Of a stretch of DNA of 64,000 nt, positions 53,623 through 62,832 are shown one piece after another. The stretch spans positions 62,001 through 126,000 of the forward strand of contig NZ_SNWE01000003.1 in NCBI RefSeq assembly GCF_004362395.1. The letters run 5' to 3'. The notes under the pieces were generated by a model. The model searched no databases, had not been told where the DNA came from, and worked only from the letters and a program-made list of their open reading frames with translations. Position 1 is the first letter of the stretch; every line of letters begins with the position of its first letter. The stretch is from Salegentibacter sp. 24 (lineage in GTDB: Bacteria; Bacteroidota; Bacteroidia; Flavobacteriales; Flavobacteriaceae). A program made the translations under genes and the position numbers.

Positions 53623-54664
53623 TTAAAATTTTTAAAGTCACATACTTTATCTTTTCCCTGTTATAGGTATAAGTAATGTGTATTTCTCCGCTTTTACCCT
53701 GAATAATTGCAGGATAACTGAACTCCCCGTTTTGTTCTTCTTCCAACCTTAAAACAATCTCCCAATTCTTTGCGTCTTTTGATTTTGCAAGATAAAGTTT
53801 ATTCCTTCCATCCGACCAGTCCTCTCCAGAGGCCAGTGGATTATAAACCATTAAAAACAATCCGTTATCCAAAGCTACTGCATCAATTCCTGAGTTGGGG
53901 TTGGGTAATTCAGATTTCTTATATGTTGACCAGCTCTGCCCCTGATCCTTACTTGAACTCTCCAGGATTACGTTCTTATTACTTCGGAAAAATGCCTTTA
54001 AAGCACCACTTTTTAACTTCACAATTGTAGGTTGTATCACTTTATATTCCGAGTCATAATTTACAGGAATTTTTCTCCAGGTTTCGCCGCTATCATCTGA
54101 TATTTCCATATGTGACCGCCAGATTTTACCACCCTGAAGCTCGATACTAGAGGGACTTACAATTCGCCCATTGTCCAGGGTAATTGGTTTGTTTTTTATA
54201 GGACCTAAAATCCCTTCGGGGAGCATTATGGCTCTAGACCATGTATTTCCATGGTCAACTGAGGTTTTATAGGCGCCCCACCAGGTAGAAGGCGATGGGC
54301 CAATTTTATAAAACAGGAACAATTTTTTACCATTATTAAATAATACCGGATTCCAGGTTGGGTAACGCAAGCTGTCATTAACCACCCCATCGGCTACTTT
54401 TCTTGGAGCTGACCAGCTGTTGTTTTTTCTCAGGCTAATATAAATACTCACATCAGGATGACGCTCGTGTGTACCGCCAAACCAGCCGGCAATTAAACTT
54501 CCATCCTGCATTTGCTCAATAGTAGAAGCATGAACACTTGGAATTCCTGTATGTGAATAAATAAATTCATCATTAACTATCTCGACTTTTCTGTTATTTT
54601 GAGCTAGTGAAACCACGTGGTATAAAAGTATAAAACCTAAAAAAAACCTTTTTCTATTTTTCAT
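53615..54664 (-). CDS. BNR-repeat six-bladed propeller protein, sialidase-like
   Basis: This exported protein of about 349 residues has the BNR_2/neuraminidase-like fold. A signal peptide (FFLGFILLYHVVSLAQ) is followed by HASTIEQMQDGSLIAGWFGG with THERHPDVSIYIS, and Asp-box-like loops VDHGNTWSR, DDSGETWRK and KDQGQSWST. The FRIP motif and full Arg triad of true GH33 sialidases are not obvious, so the substrate may be another acidic sugar. The ATG at 54664 is preferred; the upstream in-frame ATG at 54715 lies in and before a terminator hairpin. Neighbouring fucosidases support a glycan-trimming role. Confidence 0.75.
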   Translation of the reverse strand: MKNRKRFFLGFILLYHVVSLAQNNRKVEIVNDEFIYSHTGIPSVHASTIEQMQDGSLIAGWFGGTHERHPDVSIYISLRKNNSWSAPRKVADGVVNDSLRYPTWNPVLFNNGKKLFLFYKIGPSPSTWWGAYKTSVDHGNTWSRAIMLPEGILGPIKNKPITLDNGRIVSPSSIELQGGKIWRSHMEISDDSGETWRKIPVNYDSEYKVIQPTIVKLKSGALKAFFRSNKNVILESSSKDQGQSWSTYKKSELPNPNSGIDAVALDNGLFLMVYNPLASGEDWSDGRNKLYLAKSKDAKNWEIVLRLEEEQNGEFSYPAIIQGKSGEIHITYTYNREKIKYVTLKILNE

Positions 54665-54673
54665 GACCAAATT

Positions 54674-54702
54674 AAAAAAAAGGAGGATGGTGGTCCTCCT
54701 TC
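54674..54702 (-). terminator. intrinsic terminator after the fucosidase genes
   Basis: On the minus strand, AGGAGGA, a 6-base loop and TCCTCCT are followed by seven T residues. It lies between the GH29 gene ending at 54792 and the BNR-protein start at 54664. Confidence 0.85.
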
Positions 54703-54791
54703 GGCTATCAAACATTATTCACAATATGGTGAATTCAAATAAAATTTTCAAAAAACCAATATAACATCACAAGGTCATGCTAAGCTTATAT

Positions 54792-56252
54792 CTAATAGAT
54801 TTCCAGGTTAGCGATGACAGGATTTGCCCTGGCATCAATAAAATTAATTTTTATTGCTGTTGTTTTTACTGAAAGGATTTCCAGAATTCGCTTATATCCT
54901 ATTGTAGTGCCTTTGGCAACCTGTTTCCACTGCCCATCTACTTGTGCTTCCACATTAAACTCTTTAATTCGTTGCCCTAGGGCGATATATTCCTGTAGCA
55001 AAATATAATTCACTTCCTGCTTTGTTTCAAACTCCACTACCACAGAAGATTTAATAATATCATCATTGGTTGACCAATAGGTTTTTGCATTCTTATCGAT
55101 TAAATGCTCAGCAGAAAAATTTTCCTGTCCACCCCGGTATGAACTTGCGGAAATTTGTGAATTTAAAGCTAAATCATCGGCAAATACACTATCGATAATC
55201 CTACGCATTCCCAGTAGTGATGCTACATCATTCTGATGGAATAGCCCCCTTTTATCAGGAGGAACATTAAGCAACAAGGTGGAACCGCGCCCAACAGACT
55301 GCAAATAAACCCGGAATAACTCCTCTGGACTTTTAACCAACGAATCTTCTTCTTCGTGGTAAAACCAGCCAGGACGAATAGAAGTATTCACCTCAGCGGG
55401 AATCCAGGCTGTTCCATCTTTTGATCCGGTCTGTAAAAGATCTCCAATTCCTGCTTTACCCGCGAAAAGGGTATCAGCAGTAATCATATTCCAGTTGGTC
55501 TTTCCCCCAATTCCCTTTTCATTTCCTACCCAACGTAGATCGGGCCCGGCATCACTGAAAAACAATACGGAAGGCTGCATTTTTTCAACCATAGCCAAAG
55601 TGGTAGGCCAGTTGTAATAATTTTGCTTGTCTATGCGCCGTTCTTCCTTCGCCCCTCCATAATAACCATCTCCCCCATTGGCCCCGTCAAACCACATCTC
55701 AAAAATATCTCCGTAGTTGGTAAATATTTCTTTTAACTGATTTCTGTAATACCTCACATAGGATTCCTCCCCATAATCTGCACGGTTTCTATCCCATGGG
55801 GAAAGGTAAACTCCAAATTTCAAACCGTGGGCCCTGGCAGATTCTGCAACTTCCTTTACTAAGTCTCCTTTGCCGTTCTTATAAGGGGAGTTAGCAATAT
55901 CATGTTCGGTATAATCAGAAGGATATAAGGTAAAACCATCGTGATGTTTTGCGGTCAGTATAACGCCTTTAAAACCAGCTTTTTTTAAAGTTCCCATCCA
56001 CTGATCCACATCTAAATCGGTAGGATTGAAAATTTCAGCAGATTCATCTCCATACCCCCATTCCTTCCCGGTAAAAGTATTGGTGGTAAAATGGATAAAA
56101 GCATTCATTTCCATTTCGTGCCAGGCTAGTTGTTCCGGACTAGGGGTGGGTTCAATGGCCTGGGGTGCTTCAATTTGTTTGTTTTCCTGACAGCACAAAA
56201 CCATGCTTAGTATACAAATACCTAACAGGGGCTGTATTAATTTGCGGTTCAT
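54792..56252 (-). CDS. GH29 alpha-L-fucosidase, lipoprotein, with F5/8-type C-terminal domain
   Basis: This is a 486-residue alpha-L-fucosidase. The lipobox SMVLC (Cys20) marks a lipoprotein. The barrel has MNAFIHFTTNTFTGKEWGYG, VILTAKHHDGFTLYPSDYT and the nucleophile Asp189 in FEMWFDGANGG. The C-terminal part (about 360-486, SSYRGGQENFSAEHLIDKNA and FNVEAQVDGQWKQV) looks like a discoidin/F5/8 type C carbohydrate-binding domain. Features fit the GH29-B type, which favours alpha-1,3/1,4 fucose. It is 6 bases from the next GH29 gene, so both are in one transcript. Confidence 0.92.
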   Translation of the reverse strand: MNRKLIQPLLGICILSMVLCCQENKQIEAPQAIEPTPSPEQLAWHEMEMNAFIHFTTNTFTGKEWGYGDESAEIFNPTDLDVDQWMGTLKKAGFKGVILTAKHHDGFTLYPSDYTEHDIANSPYKNGKGDLVKEVAESARAHGLKFGVYLSPWDRNRADYGEESYVRYYRNQLKEIFTNYGDIFEMWFDGANGGDGYYGGAKEERRIDKQNYYNWPTTLAMVEKMQPSVLFFSDAGPDLRWVGNEKGIGGKTNWNMITADTLFAGKAGIGDLLQTGSKDGTAWIPAEVNTSIRPGWFYHEEEDSLVKSPEELFRVYLQSVGRGSTLLLNVPPDKRGLFHQNDVASLLGMRRIIDSVFADDLALNSQISASSYRGGQENFSAEHLIDKNAKTYWSTNDDIIKSSVVVEFETKQEVNYILLQEYIALGQRIKEFNVEAQVDGQWKQVAKGTTIGYKRILEILSVKTTAIKINFIDARANPVIANLEIY

Positions 56253-56258
56253 TCTTTT

Positions 56259-57701
56259 CTAGTTTTCTATGGAAAATGCGATTGCTGGAGTATTTTCGCT
56301 CAGGCGAATTTCTTTTGGCAGCATAATTTCAAGCTTATCTTCTTTTAATTTAAAATCGATCATTTCCCCGGTTTGTAGCAATGTGATTTTCGCGTTTTCG
56401 GAAGGTAAATTCTTAGACCAACTAATTGATTCCGGAAGCTCTTTTCCTTTTTCAAAAATGGCTATAGCATAAAGCTTTTTTTCATTTTCAGTGAAATAAA
56501 TATTTCCATCCTGATAGTTATCTATAGCATGGGTATTGTAAATAGCTTCGCCATTTTCATCCAACCAGCTTCCTATCTCCTTCAATTTATCAACCACTTC
56601 TAAAGGAAGCGTACCGTCCGGTTTAGGACCTACCCCTAAAAGAAGATTTCCTCCCTTTGCAACTACCTCAATAAGGTTGTGAATAACCTGATTTGGCGAT
56701 TTTAAAGGGTCGTTCGGTACATATCCCCAGTTATTTCCCAGTGGCAAACAACTTTCCCAGGGATTGTCAAGCCTGGCTTCAGGAATTTTACGTTCCGGAG
56801 TTTGATAATTTTCATAAGGACCATGAACGGTCCGGTCCGCAAAGATGATTCCCGGTTGGGCTTCTCTTGCCATGGCTGCAATTTTAGGCATATCTATATC
56901 CTGGCTGGCTTCAGGGATGGGGGCGCCCCAGGCCCGTACTTCGTCATTCACGGTTTCTTTGGGTCGTACCCATCCCCCATCTAACCATAAGATATCAATA
57001 CTACCATAATCGTGCATCAACTCACTGATCTGGTTAAAGGAAAACTCTTTGAATTTATTCCAGCGCCAGCTGTATTTTTCAATATCGTAATTGGCATTCC
57101 TATTGGGAGTGGCATATTTGTCCCACCAGAAATATTGCGAATGCCAGTCCGGTTTTGAGAAATACGCCCCAATCATAAAATCTTTCTTTCGAAAAGCTTC
57201 AAAAATATACTTGGCTACATTGGCCTTTGGATTATTCTGGAAGGGGCCATTGGTGATTTTAAAATCGGTTTGCTGTGTATCAAACATATTAAATCCGTCA
57301 TGGTGCTTGGTGGTAAAAACCATATATTTCATTCCTGCAGCCTGAGCAGCATCTGCCCAGCTATCAGGATCAAAATTCACAGGATTAAAAATTTTATCCA
57401 AATTCCAGTACCATCTTTTATAATCATTATAAGCAATAGTACTATCGCGCTCTATCCAATCCTCGGAACATAGGTTCCAGGACTCCATAATTCCGGGAAC
57501 CGAATACAATCCCCAGTGAATGAGCATTCCAAACTTCTGATTCTCCCATTTTGAAAGTTTTTCCTTCACTAAAGGATCGGTGGGTGCCACATAGTCTTCA
57601 GATCTTTGATGCACCCCGTGCTCATCCTGTGCCTGGATAAACTGAAAGAAAAGCATCAGTGTAAAGACTAAAACAACTTTTATATTTTTAATTTTCAGCA
57701 T
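56259..57701 (-). CDS. GH29 alpha-L-fucosidase
   Basis: This 480-residue alpha-L-fucosidase is of a different subtype from its neighbour. A signal peptide ends FIQAQ. The core reads KFGMLIHWGLYSVPGIMESW, then FTTKHHDGFNMFDTQQTDFK and the nucleophile Asp241 in IDILWLDGGWVRP. The C-terminal beta-sandwich is present, with no binding module added. It resembles GH29-A enzymes with broad linkage use. Two GH29 enzymes side by side would let the cell remove fucose from core and antennae, an inference. It is 12 bases after the GH3 gene. Confidence 0.92.
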   Translation of the reverse strand: MLKIKNIKVVLVFTLMLFFQFIQAQDEHGVHQRSEDYVAPTDPLVKEKLSKWENQKFGMLIHWGLYSVPGIMESWNLCSEDWIERDSTIAYNDYKRWYWNLDKIFNPVNFDPDSWADAAQAAGMKYMVFTTKHHDGFNMFDTQQTDFKITNGPFQNNPKANVAKYIFEAFRKKDFMIGAYFSKPDWHSQYFWWDKYATPNRNANYDIEKYSWRWNKFKEFSFNQISELMHDYGSIDILWLDGGWVRPKETVNDEVRAWGAPIPEASQDIDMPKIAAMAREAQPGIIFADRTVHGPYENYQTPERKIPEARLDNPWESCLPLGNNWGYVPNDPLKSPNQVIHNLIEVVAKGGNLLLGVGPKPDGTLPLEVVDKLKEIGSWLDENGEAIYNTHAIDNYQDGNIYFTENEKKLYAIAIFEKGKELPESISWSKNLPSENAKITLLQTGEMIDFKLKEDKLEIMLPKEIRLSENTPAIAFSIEN

Positions 57702-57713
57702 CCTGTAAATTAT

Positions 57714-60101
57714 TTATTGGTTAAGAGTAATATTTTCTAATAATTCAAATGTAGTTTCGAGCCTAATATCTTCGGAAGAAGCTCCGATCATCACTCTAAA
57801 TTCCCCCGCTTCCGCTACTTGCTCCATCTGTTGGTTAAAAAGGGATAATTCTTTGGGGCGGATATTAAAATTCAGGGTTTTAGTTTCGCCTGCTTTGATA
57901 GAAACCCGCTTAAAGCCTCTTAATTGTTTGACGGGAGTAAGCACGCTGCTTACCATATCCCTTAAATAGACCTGTACCACCTCGTCTCCATCAACATCGC
58001 TGATATTTTTAACTTTTAGCCTTAGCCTTACAATAGTATTCTTTCCCTGCCCTTCCATGGCTAGGCTTAAATCCGAATACTCAAATTTGGAATAACTCAG
58101 TCCGTAACCAAAGGGATACAAAGGTTTGGCATCCATTTCTACATAATCCCTTCTCTTTGGAAACCAGTAGTTATAATATACGGGTAATTGACCTACAGAT
58201 TTGGGAACCGAAACCGGTAACCTTCCTGCAGGATTAAAATCCCCGAACAATACATCGGCAATAGCATTTCCACCTTCCTGTCCAGGATACCATGCATCCA
58301 GAATTGCCGGTACATTTTCTGAAGGCCAGTTCAATAGCAAAGGTCTGCCCTTTATTAAAACTAATACCGTTGGGGTTCCTGTAGATGCCACTGCCTTTAA
58401 TAACTCCAGTTGCTTCCCCATTAAATTCAGGCTAGCGCGATCGTATCCTTCCCCGCTTTCCATATCGCTTAAAATTTCATCTTCTGAAGAAGAAACCTTG
58501 GCGGCTCCAGTTTGCTGGTATTTTGTTTTGAAATCTCGAGCACTTGAACCTCCTAAAACAACAATAGCAACTTCAGCATTTTTGGCGGCCTGGACAGCTG
58601 CAGGTATATCCGTTTTGGTGGTATCACGTACTGCGGTTCCCTTTATATACTGGATATTTGCTTTTGGCAGCTTGTTTTTAATTCCTTCCAGCACGGTAAC
58701 AACATTAGCTTCTGCCTGAGGGGCCGTATAGTCACCTAGCTGATTGTATTGCATAGCTGCATTAGAACCAATCACAGCAATATTTTTTATATTTTTGTTT
58801 AACGGCAGGAGGTTATTTTCATTTTTCAAAAGGGTCATTGAGGCTAAGGCCACTTCTTTTGCCAGTTGTATATGATCCGCATTTCTAACAATTTTATCAG
58901 CTTCTTCCACCTTGACGTAAGGGTTTTCAAATAGGCCCAATTTGAATTTCACCCTGAGAACTCTTTTTACTGCTTCATTAATTCTATCTTCAGAAACCTT
59001 ACCGGCCTTCAAAGCATTCAATAAAGCATCATCAAAACCATTCCCACCCAGATCTGCATCTACTCCTGCATTCATCGCAACTGCTGCGGCATCTTCTTTT
59101 GTACCAACGATATGATGGCTTCCCAGAAGTCCTTCGATACTAGCAAGATCTGAAATCACAAAACCTTTAAATCCCCAGTCTCCTTTTAAGGTTTTTGTAA
59201 GCAATTCTTTGTGGGCTGTACTGGGGATCCCGTCAATGGAGCTATAAGCAGTCATTACCGATAAGATTCTACTATCGACCGCTTGCTTTACCGGGTATAA
59301 AAAATTCTGGAATAAATCTCGTTGCCCTATATGTACAGCACCCCCGTTATGTCCGCCTTCTGAAACACCGTATGCCGCAAAATGCTTTAAGGTTGCTGCC
59401 ACATGTTTTCCGTTTTTTAGCTCTTCCGGGCTATTACCCTGAAATCCTGAAACTACGGATTTCCCCATTTCCGAAACCAGGTAAGGATCCTCGCCAAAGG
59501 TCTCTTCTACCCGGGACCATCTCGGATCTCGCGCAAGATCGACAATCGGACCATAACCCACATTGGCGCCCTGGGCCCTTATTTCTTCGGCTATAGCTTC
59601 AGCCATTCTTTTAATAAGTTTTGGATTCCATGTACTTGCCTGTCCGATTCCGGTAGGAAAAACAGTAGTTCCAATGGCCATATGCCCGTGCATGGCTTCT
59701 TCTTCCAGTAGAAGAGGGATTCCCAAACGGCTGTTTTCTATGGCGTATTTTTGAATAGCATTGGTGATTTTAGCGGCTTCTCTTGGATGCAGCCCAGTCT
59801 CCAGGGTTTTCTGCGTCCAGGGGTCTGCCCTGAGCAGCCCCCACAACCCACCAATATTACGGGTTTCAATCTCTTTTTTGTAAAGTTCACTAAGGCCTAA
59901 CTTGCCATCCCCTTTTGTATACATTTTCCAGCCAAGAGCAGTAGTAAGCTGGCCTACCTTCTCCTCTAAGGTCATTAAGGAAACCAGGTTATCTACCCGT
60001 TTTTCTACACTTAGGGATGTATCCTGATAAGCAGCCTTTTCTAGTTGCTGAGATAGTAACACATTGGTAACAAGTAAAAACCCAAAACAAATATTTTTCA
60101 T
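57714..60101 (-). CDS. GH3 family beta-glycosidase
   Basis: This exported GH3 enzyme of about 795 residues has SLMTLEEKVGQLTTALG after the signal peptide, LLLEEEAMHGHMAIGTTVFP, NVGYGPIVDLARDPRWSRVE and the nucleophile Asp in FKGFVISDLASIEGLLG (about residue 318). The second domain carries MESGEGYDRASLNLMGKQLE, with its Glu as a possible acid/base, and a fibronectin-like C-terminal domain follows. It resembles the beta-glucosidase/beta-xylosidase branch, not NagZ. The ATG at 60101 is chosen because the earlier in-frame ATG at 60155 lies before a terminator hairpin and adds a non-signal extension. Confidence 0.9.
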   Translation of the reverse strand: MKNICFGFLLVTNVLLSQQLEKAAYQDTSLSVEKRVDNLVSLMTLEEKVGQLTTALGWKMYTKGDGKLGLSELYKKEIETRNIGGLWGLLRADPWTQKTLETGLHPREAAKITNAIQKYAIENSRLGIPLLLEEEAMHGHMAIGTTVFPTGIGQASTWNPKLIKRMAEAIAEEIRAQGANVGYGPIVDLARDPRWSRVEETFGEDPYLVSEMGKSVVSGFQGNSPEELKNGKHVAATLKHFAAYGVSEGGHNGGAVHIGQRDLFQNFLYPVKQAVDSRILSVMTAYSSIDGIPSTAHKELLTKTLKGDWGFKGFVISDLASIEGLLGSHHIVGTKEDAAAVAMNAGVDADLGGNGFDDALLNALKAGKVSEDRINEAVKRVLRVKFKLGLFENPYVKVEEADKIVRNADHIQLAKEVALASMTLLKNENNLLPLNKNIKNIAVIGSNAAMQYNQLGDYTAPQAEANVVTVLEGIKNKLPKANIQYIKGTAVRDTTKTDIPAAVQAAKNAEVAIVVLGGSSARDFKTKYQQTGAAKVSSSEDEILSDMESGEGYDRASLNLMGKQLELLKAVASTGTPTVLVLIKGRPLLLNWPSENVPAILDAWYPGQEGGNAIADVLFGDFNPAGRLPVSVPKSVGQLPVYYNYWFPKRRDYVEMDAKPLYPFGYGLSYSKFEYSDLSLAMEGQGKNTIVRLRLKVKNISDVDGDEVVQVYLRDMVSSVLTPVKQLRGFKRVSIKAGETKTLNFNIRPKELSLFNQQMEQVAEAGEFRVMIGASSEDIRLETTFELLENITLNQ

Positions 60102-60119
60102 CAATTTAATTTTAAAAAG

Positions 60120-60149
60120 AAAACCGGCTGGCTTGCACCAACCAGTTTT
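60120..60149 (-). terminator. terminator-like hairpin before the GH3 gene
   Basis: On the minus strand, AAAACTGGTTGG and CCAGCCGGTTTT pair over 12 positions with two G-U pairs around a 6-base loop, followed by a T-rich stretch. It lies between the S9-type hydrolase and the GH3 start. Confidence 0.7.
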
Positions 60150-60201
60150 CATCAACTAACACATGGAATTTTTGTTATTGCCGTTGTACTTTCTAAGCTT
60201 A

Positions 60202-62784
60202 TTAATTCCAGATAAAATCTCCATTTTCAACAGACCAGTCATTTCCAAAAAAGCCGGCAGCTCGCACCCCTTTCAAACCTTCTGTACCCAGGGTATCATC
60301 AAAAATTATCAGATCCGGAAAAAAGCTGCCATTTTCTAAATACTCATTGGCATAACCAGCATGCATCCCTTTTATCCCGGTAGCCGAGACCACACCAATA
60401 CTAGCCCTTTCACTATCCATTCTAGGATAAATAAAATAGGTGCCTAAATGATCCCCCAGCAACTCCTTTTCACCGATTTTTATCTTGTTATCCGAAACCT
60501 GTACAGGCGCATTCTTCAAGAGTTTTAACCAAGCTGCATTATTGGATTTGTTTCCATAGATGACCACATTTCGATCCTTAAAATCCGCAGCTTTAAAATC
60601 AGTATCTTTAATTATATCCAGGCTTCCGTTGGCCCTGTAATAAAATTTTTCCGCATCAAACTTTGCCCTGTTGTAATACCACTGGTTCTCTGCCCTGGAA
60701 CCACCGGTAGCATAGACCAGGACAACATTATTTCTGAAGGCATCTTTAAAACCTCCATTTCTCAATGGATTTTTTTCAAAAACTGAAGGCCTTTGTGAAA
60801 CCTGCCATTTCCCCTGTTGTTTCTTTAAATATATGGTATCCACTTCTGGAATCAATAGGGACTGATCATCTATTTGAATATCCGCTAACTTTATTGAATC
60901 GATTGCTTTAGTGGCTATGGCCAGGGATAAAACATTTGTGGTCCTTAGTTTGAAACCGCTTTGCGTTTTTTCAAAATCAAAATTGCTGATTTCAAATGGA
61001 ATTTCCTGTTGAAGAATCGCTATAAAATGGGAACCGGCAGAAACCCCCGGGGAAGCTGTTGTAAAATTGATTTTATCAATCTGGTGATCTGCTTTTATTT
61101 TCCTTCTATTAAAGAAATAAAATATAGGTGGCCAGTCAACACTCTCGTCCCCGAACCAATGTTTCCCTCCAGGGTATTCGTAATAAGCAAAATCATTATG
61201 GAACTCTCCCAGACGCGCCCTCATTTGACGAGCAAAAAAGGTGGGCACAACCCTATCGGAATCCCCGTGAAGTATATAAACTCCAAAATGTAGGTAATTG
61301 TTCTCTAATTTTAGCGTACGACTGGGATTACCTGCTCTTCGGATAATTTGGTCAAGCCTAATTTCCTTTGCATCACTAAGGTCTTGAGTTGTTTTCTTTA
61401 CGAATTCTGTTTTGCTCATGCCATAATCTTGTTGAATCTGATCTTCAGATAAGCGCCTGATAAAACTATTTCTGTACTCCAATAAATCCGGATATCCAGC
61501 AGCAGGTGCAATGGCCGCGAATTTATCAGGGTAAGTAGCTCCTAAATACCAGGTCCCATGGCCTCCCATAGAATGCCCCGTGAGATAGGTACGTTGGGGA
61601 TCAGTTTTTAATAATTCTTCTGAATGTTTTAAGACTTCAAGGGCATCCAGTCTTCCCCAGTCCTCCCAGGCAAAACCAAAAGGTCTTCTATTGGTGGGAG
61701 CCACGATATGCCCCCACTCTTTTTGTTTATATGCGTTGGCTTGATTTACTGCTTCCACTGAAGCACCATGTACGGAAAGAAATAATGCCTGATTATCCCG
61801 GTCTCTATTTAAAGAAGGAGCCAGGCTATAATATTGAACGCTTCTATCTATATCACTTACAAAGGTATTCTTGTGATGTTTGTATTTTGATTTAACCGCA
61901 AGGTCGATTGTGGTGGTATCAATGATATGATTTCTTTTGTCTTTAAGGTAAAGAATAGCTTGCACCTTTTCTGAGGCTTTTAAATTTTTTGGAACTGGAA
62001 TAGAGAAGGGTACTTTTTTTACATGTTCCGGTGCTATGGCTGGTAGAATCGTTTCTGCCGATGTGCCTCCTATTTCAATCCGGATTTTAGCATCTTTAAG
62101 CCAGTTATCCTCTGAATTAATTATCCTTATTGCCCCCCAGAGAGGTGTGTCATTTTCTATTAATAAATCAGGCAGGGTAAGGTCCCTTGTAGTGAATTCA
62201 ACCGGCTTGTGAGGAGCTAACAATCGAGCACGTATATGTGAGAATCTACCGCCGGAGAGTAAGAACTGGTTTTTCCCTTTTTTGAGCTTTACAGGGATTA
62301 GGCTCCATCCAAAATCATAATGATCCCCAGCATGGGGTAGGCCGTTAATAAGCACGGAGGAATGACCTGAGGCCTCAAAAAGAACCGTTTTTTCTGATGC
62401 AGATTCATATTCCAGATAAAGGTACCCCGTATTTTGAAGATTTGGATCCTTAAATTCACTGCTCTTGTTCACACGAATTGGTTTCCAACTCACTGTTTCC
62501 CCAAGAAAACCGTCATATTCTTTTTTGTCTTTAGTAATTTTTAGGCCATTAGCAACAGCATTACTAAATATGAGATCATGCGTTACTGCAGCCTTGCTAA
62601 AGGGAATTCCCGAGGTGCTTAGAATTAAACCTTTTTTAAATAGATGAACCACTTCTCCTTCACTTATTTCGTCTACTTTCTCTTTCCCGAAATACGCTAC
62701 AATATTACCTTCTCTCTGCTGAGCATTAATGAAATCAACTAAAAGAAAAAAAAGCGTAAATAGTGTAATTCTAAGTAAATGCAT
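60202..62784 (-). CDS. exported alpha/beta hydrolase, S9 peptidase or esterase type
   Basis: This 860-residue exported serine hydrolase has a signal peptide ending INAQ, N-terminal beta domains (to about 310) and an alpha/beta hydrolase domain. The nucleophile Ser405 is in TGHSMGGHGTW, the acid is Asp508 or Asp510 in HGDSDRVVP, and His542 is in PGGKHWFGDE. A further C-terminal region of about 270 residues follows (EENGEFIWN-like end). Such enzymes in PULs are often carbohydrate esterases or peptidases acting on glycopeptides. The substrate cannot be fixed here. It lies between the SusD-like gene and GH3. Confidence 0.82.
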   Translation of the reverse strand: MHLLRITLFTLFFLLVDFINAQQREGNIVAYFGKEKVDEISEGEVVHLFKKGLILSTSGIPFSKAAVTHDLIFSNAVANGLKITKDKKEYDGFLGETVSWKPIRVNKSSEFKDPNLQNTGYLYLEYESASEKTVLFEASGHSSVLINGLPHAGDHYDFGWSLIPVKLKKGKNQFLLSGGRFSHIRARLLAPHKPVEFTTRDLTLPDLLIENDTPLWGAIRIINSEDNWLKDAKIRIEIGGTSAETILPAIAPEHVKKVPFSIPVPKNLKASEKVQAILYLKDKRNHIIDTTTIDLAVKSKYKHHKNTFVSDIDRSVQYYSLAPSLNRDRDNQALFLSVHGASVEAVNQANAYKQKEWGHIVAPTNRRPFGFAWEDWGRLDALEVLKHSEELLKTDPQRTYLTGHSMGGHGTWYLGATYPDKFAAIAPAAGYPDLLEYRNSFIRRLSEDQIQQDYGMSKTEFVKKTTQDLSDAKEIRLDQIIRRAGNPSRTLKLENNYLHFGVYILHGDSDRVVPTFFARQMRARLGEFHNDFAYYEYPGGKHWFGDESVDWPPIFYFFNRRKIKADHQIDKINFTTASPGVSAGSHFIAILQQEIPFEISNFDFEKTQSGFKLRTTNVLSLAIATKAIDSIKLADIQIDDQSLLIPEVDTIYLKKQQGKWQVSQRPSVFEKNPLRNGGFKDAFRNNVVLVYATGGSRAENQWYYNRAKFDAEKFYYRANGSLDIIKDTDFKAADFKDRNVVIYGNKSNNAAWLKLLKNAPVQVSDNKIKIGEKELLGDHLGTYFIYPRMDSERASIGVVSATGIKGMHAGYANEYLENGSFFPDLIIFDDTLGTEGLKGVRAAGFFGNDWSVENGDFIWN

Positions 62785-62832
62785 AATAGATAATTTTTGA
62801 AGAAGAAATGGTTCGATAATTTCTATGGTCTG

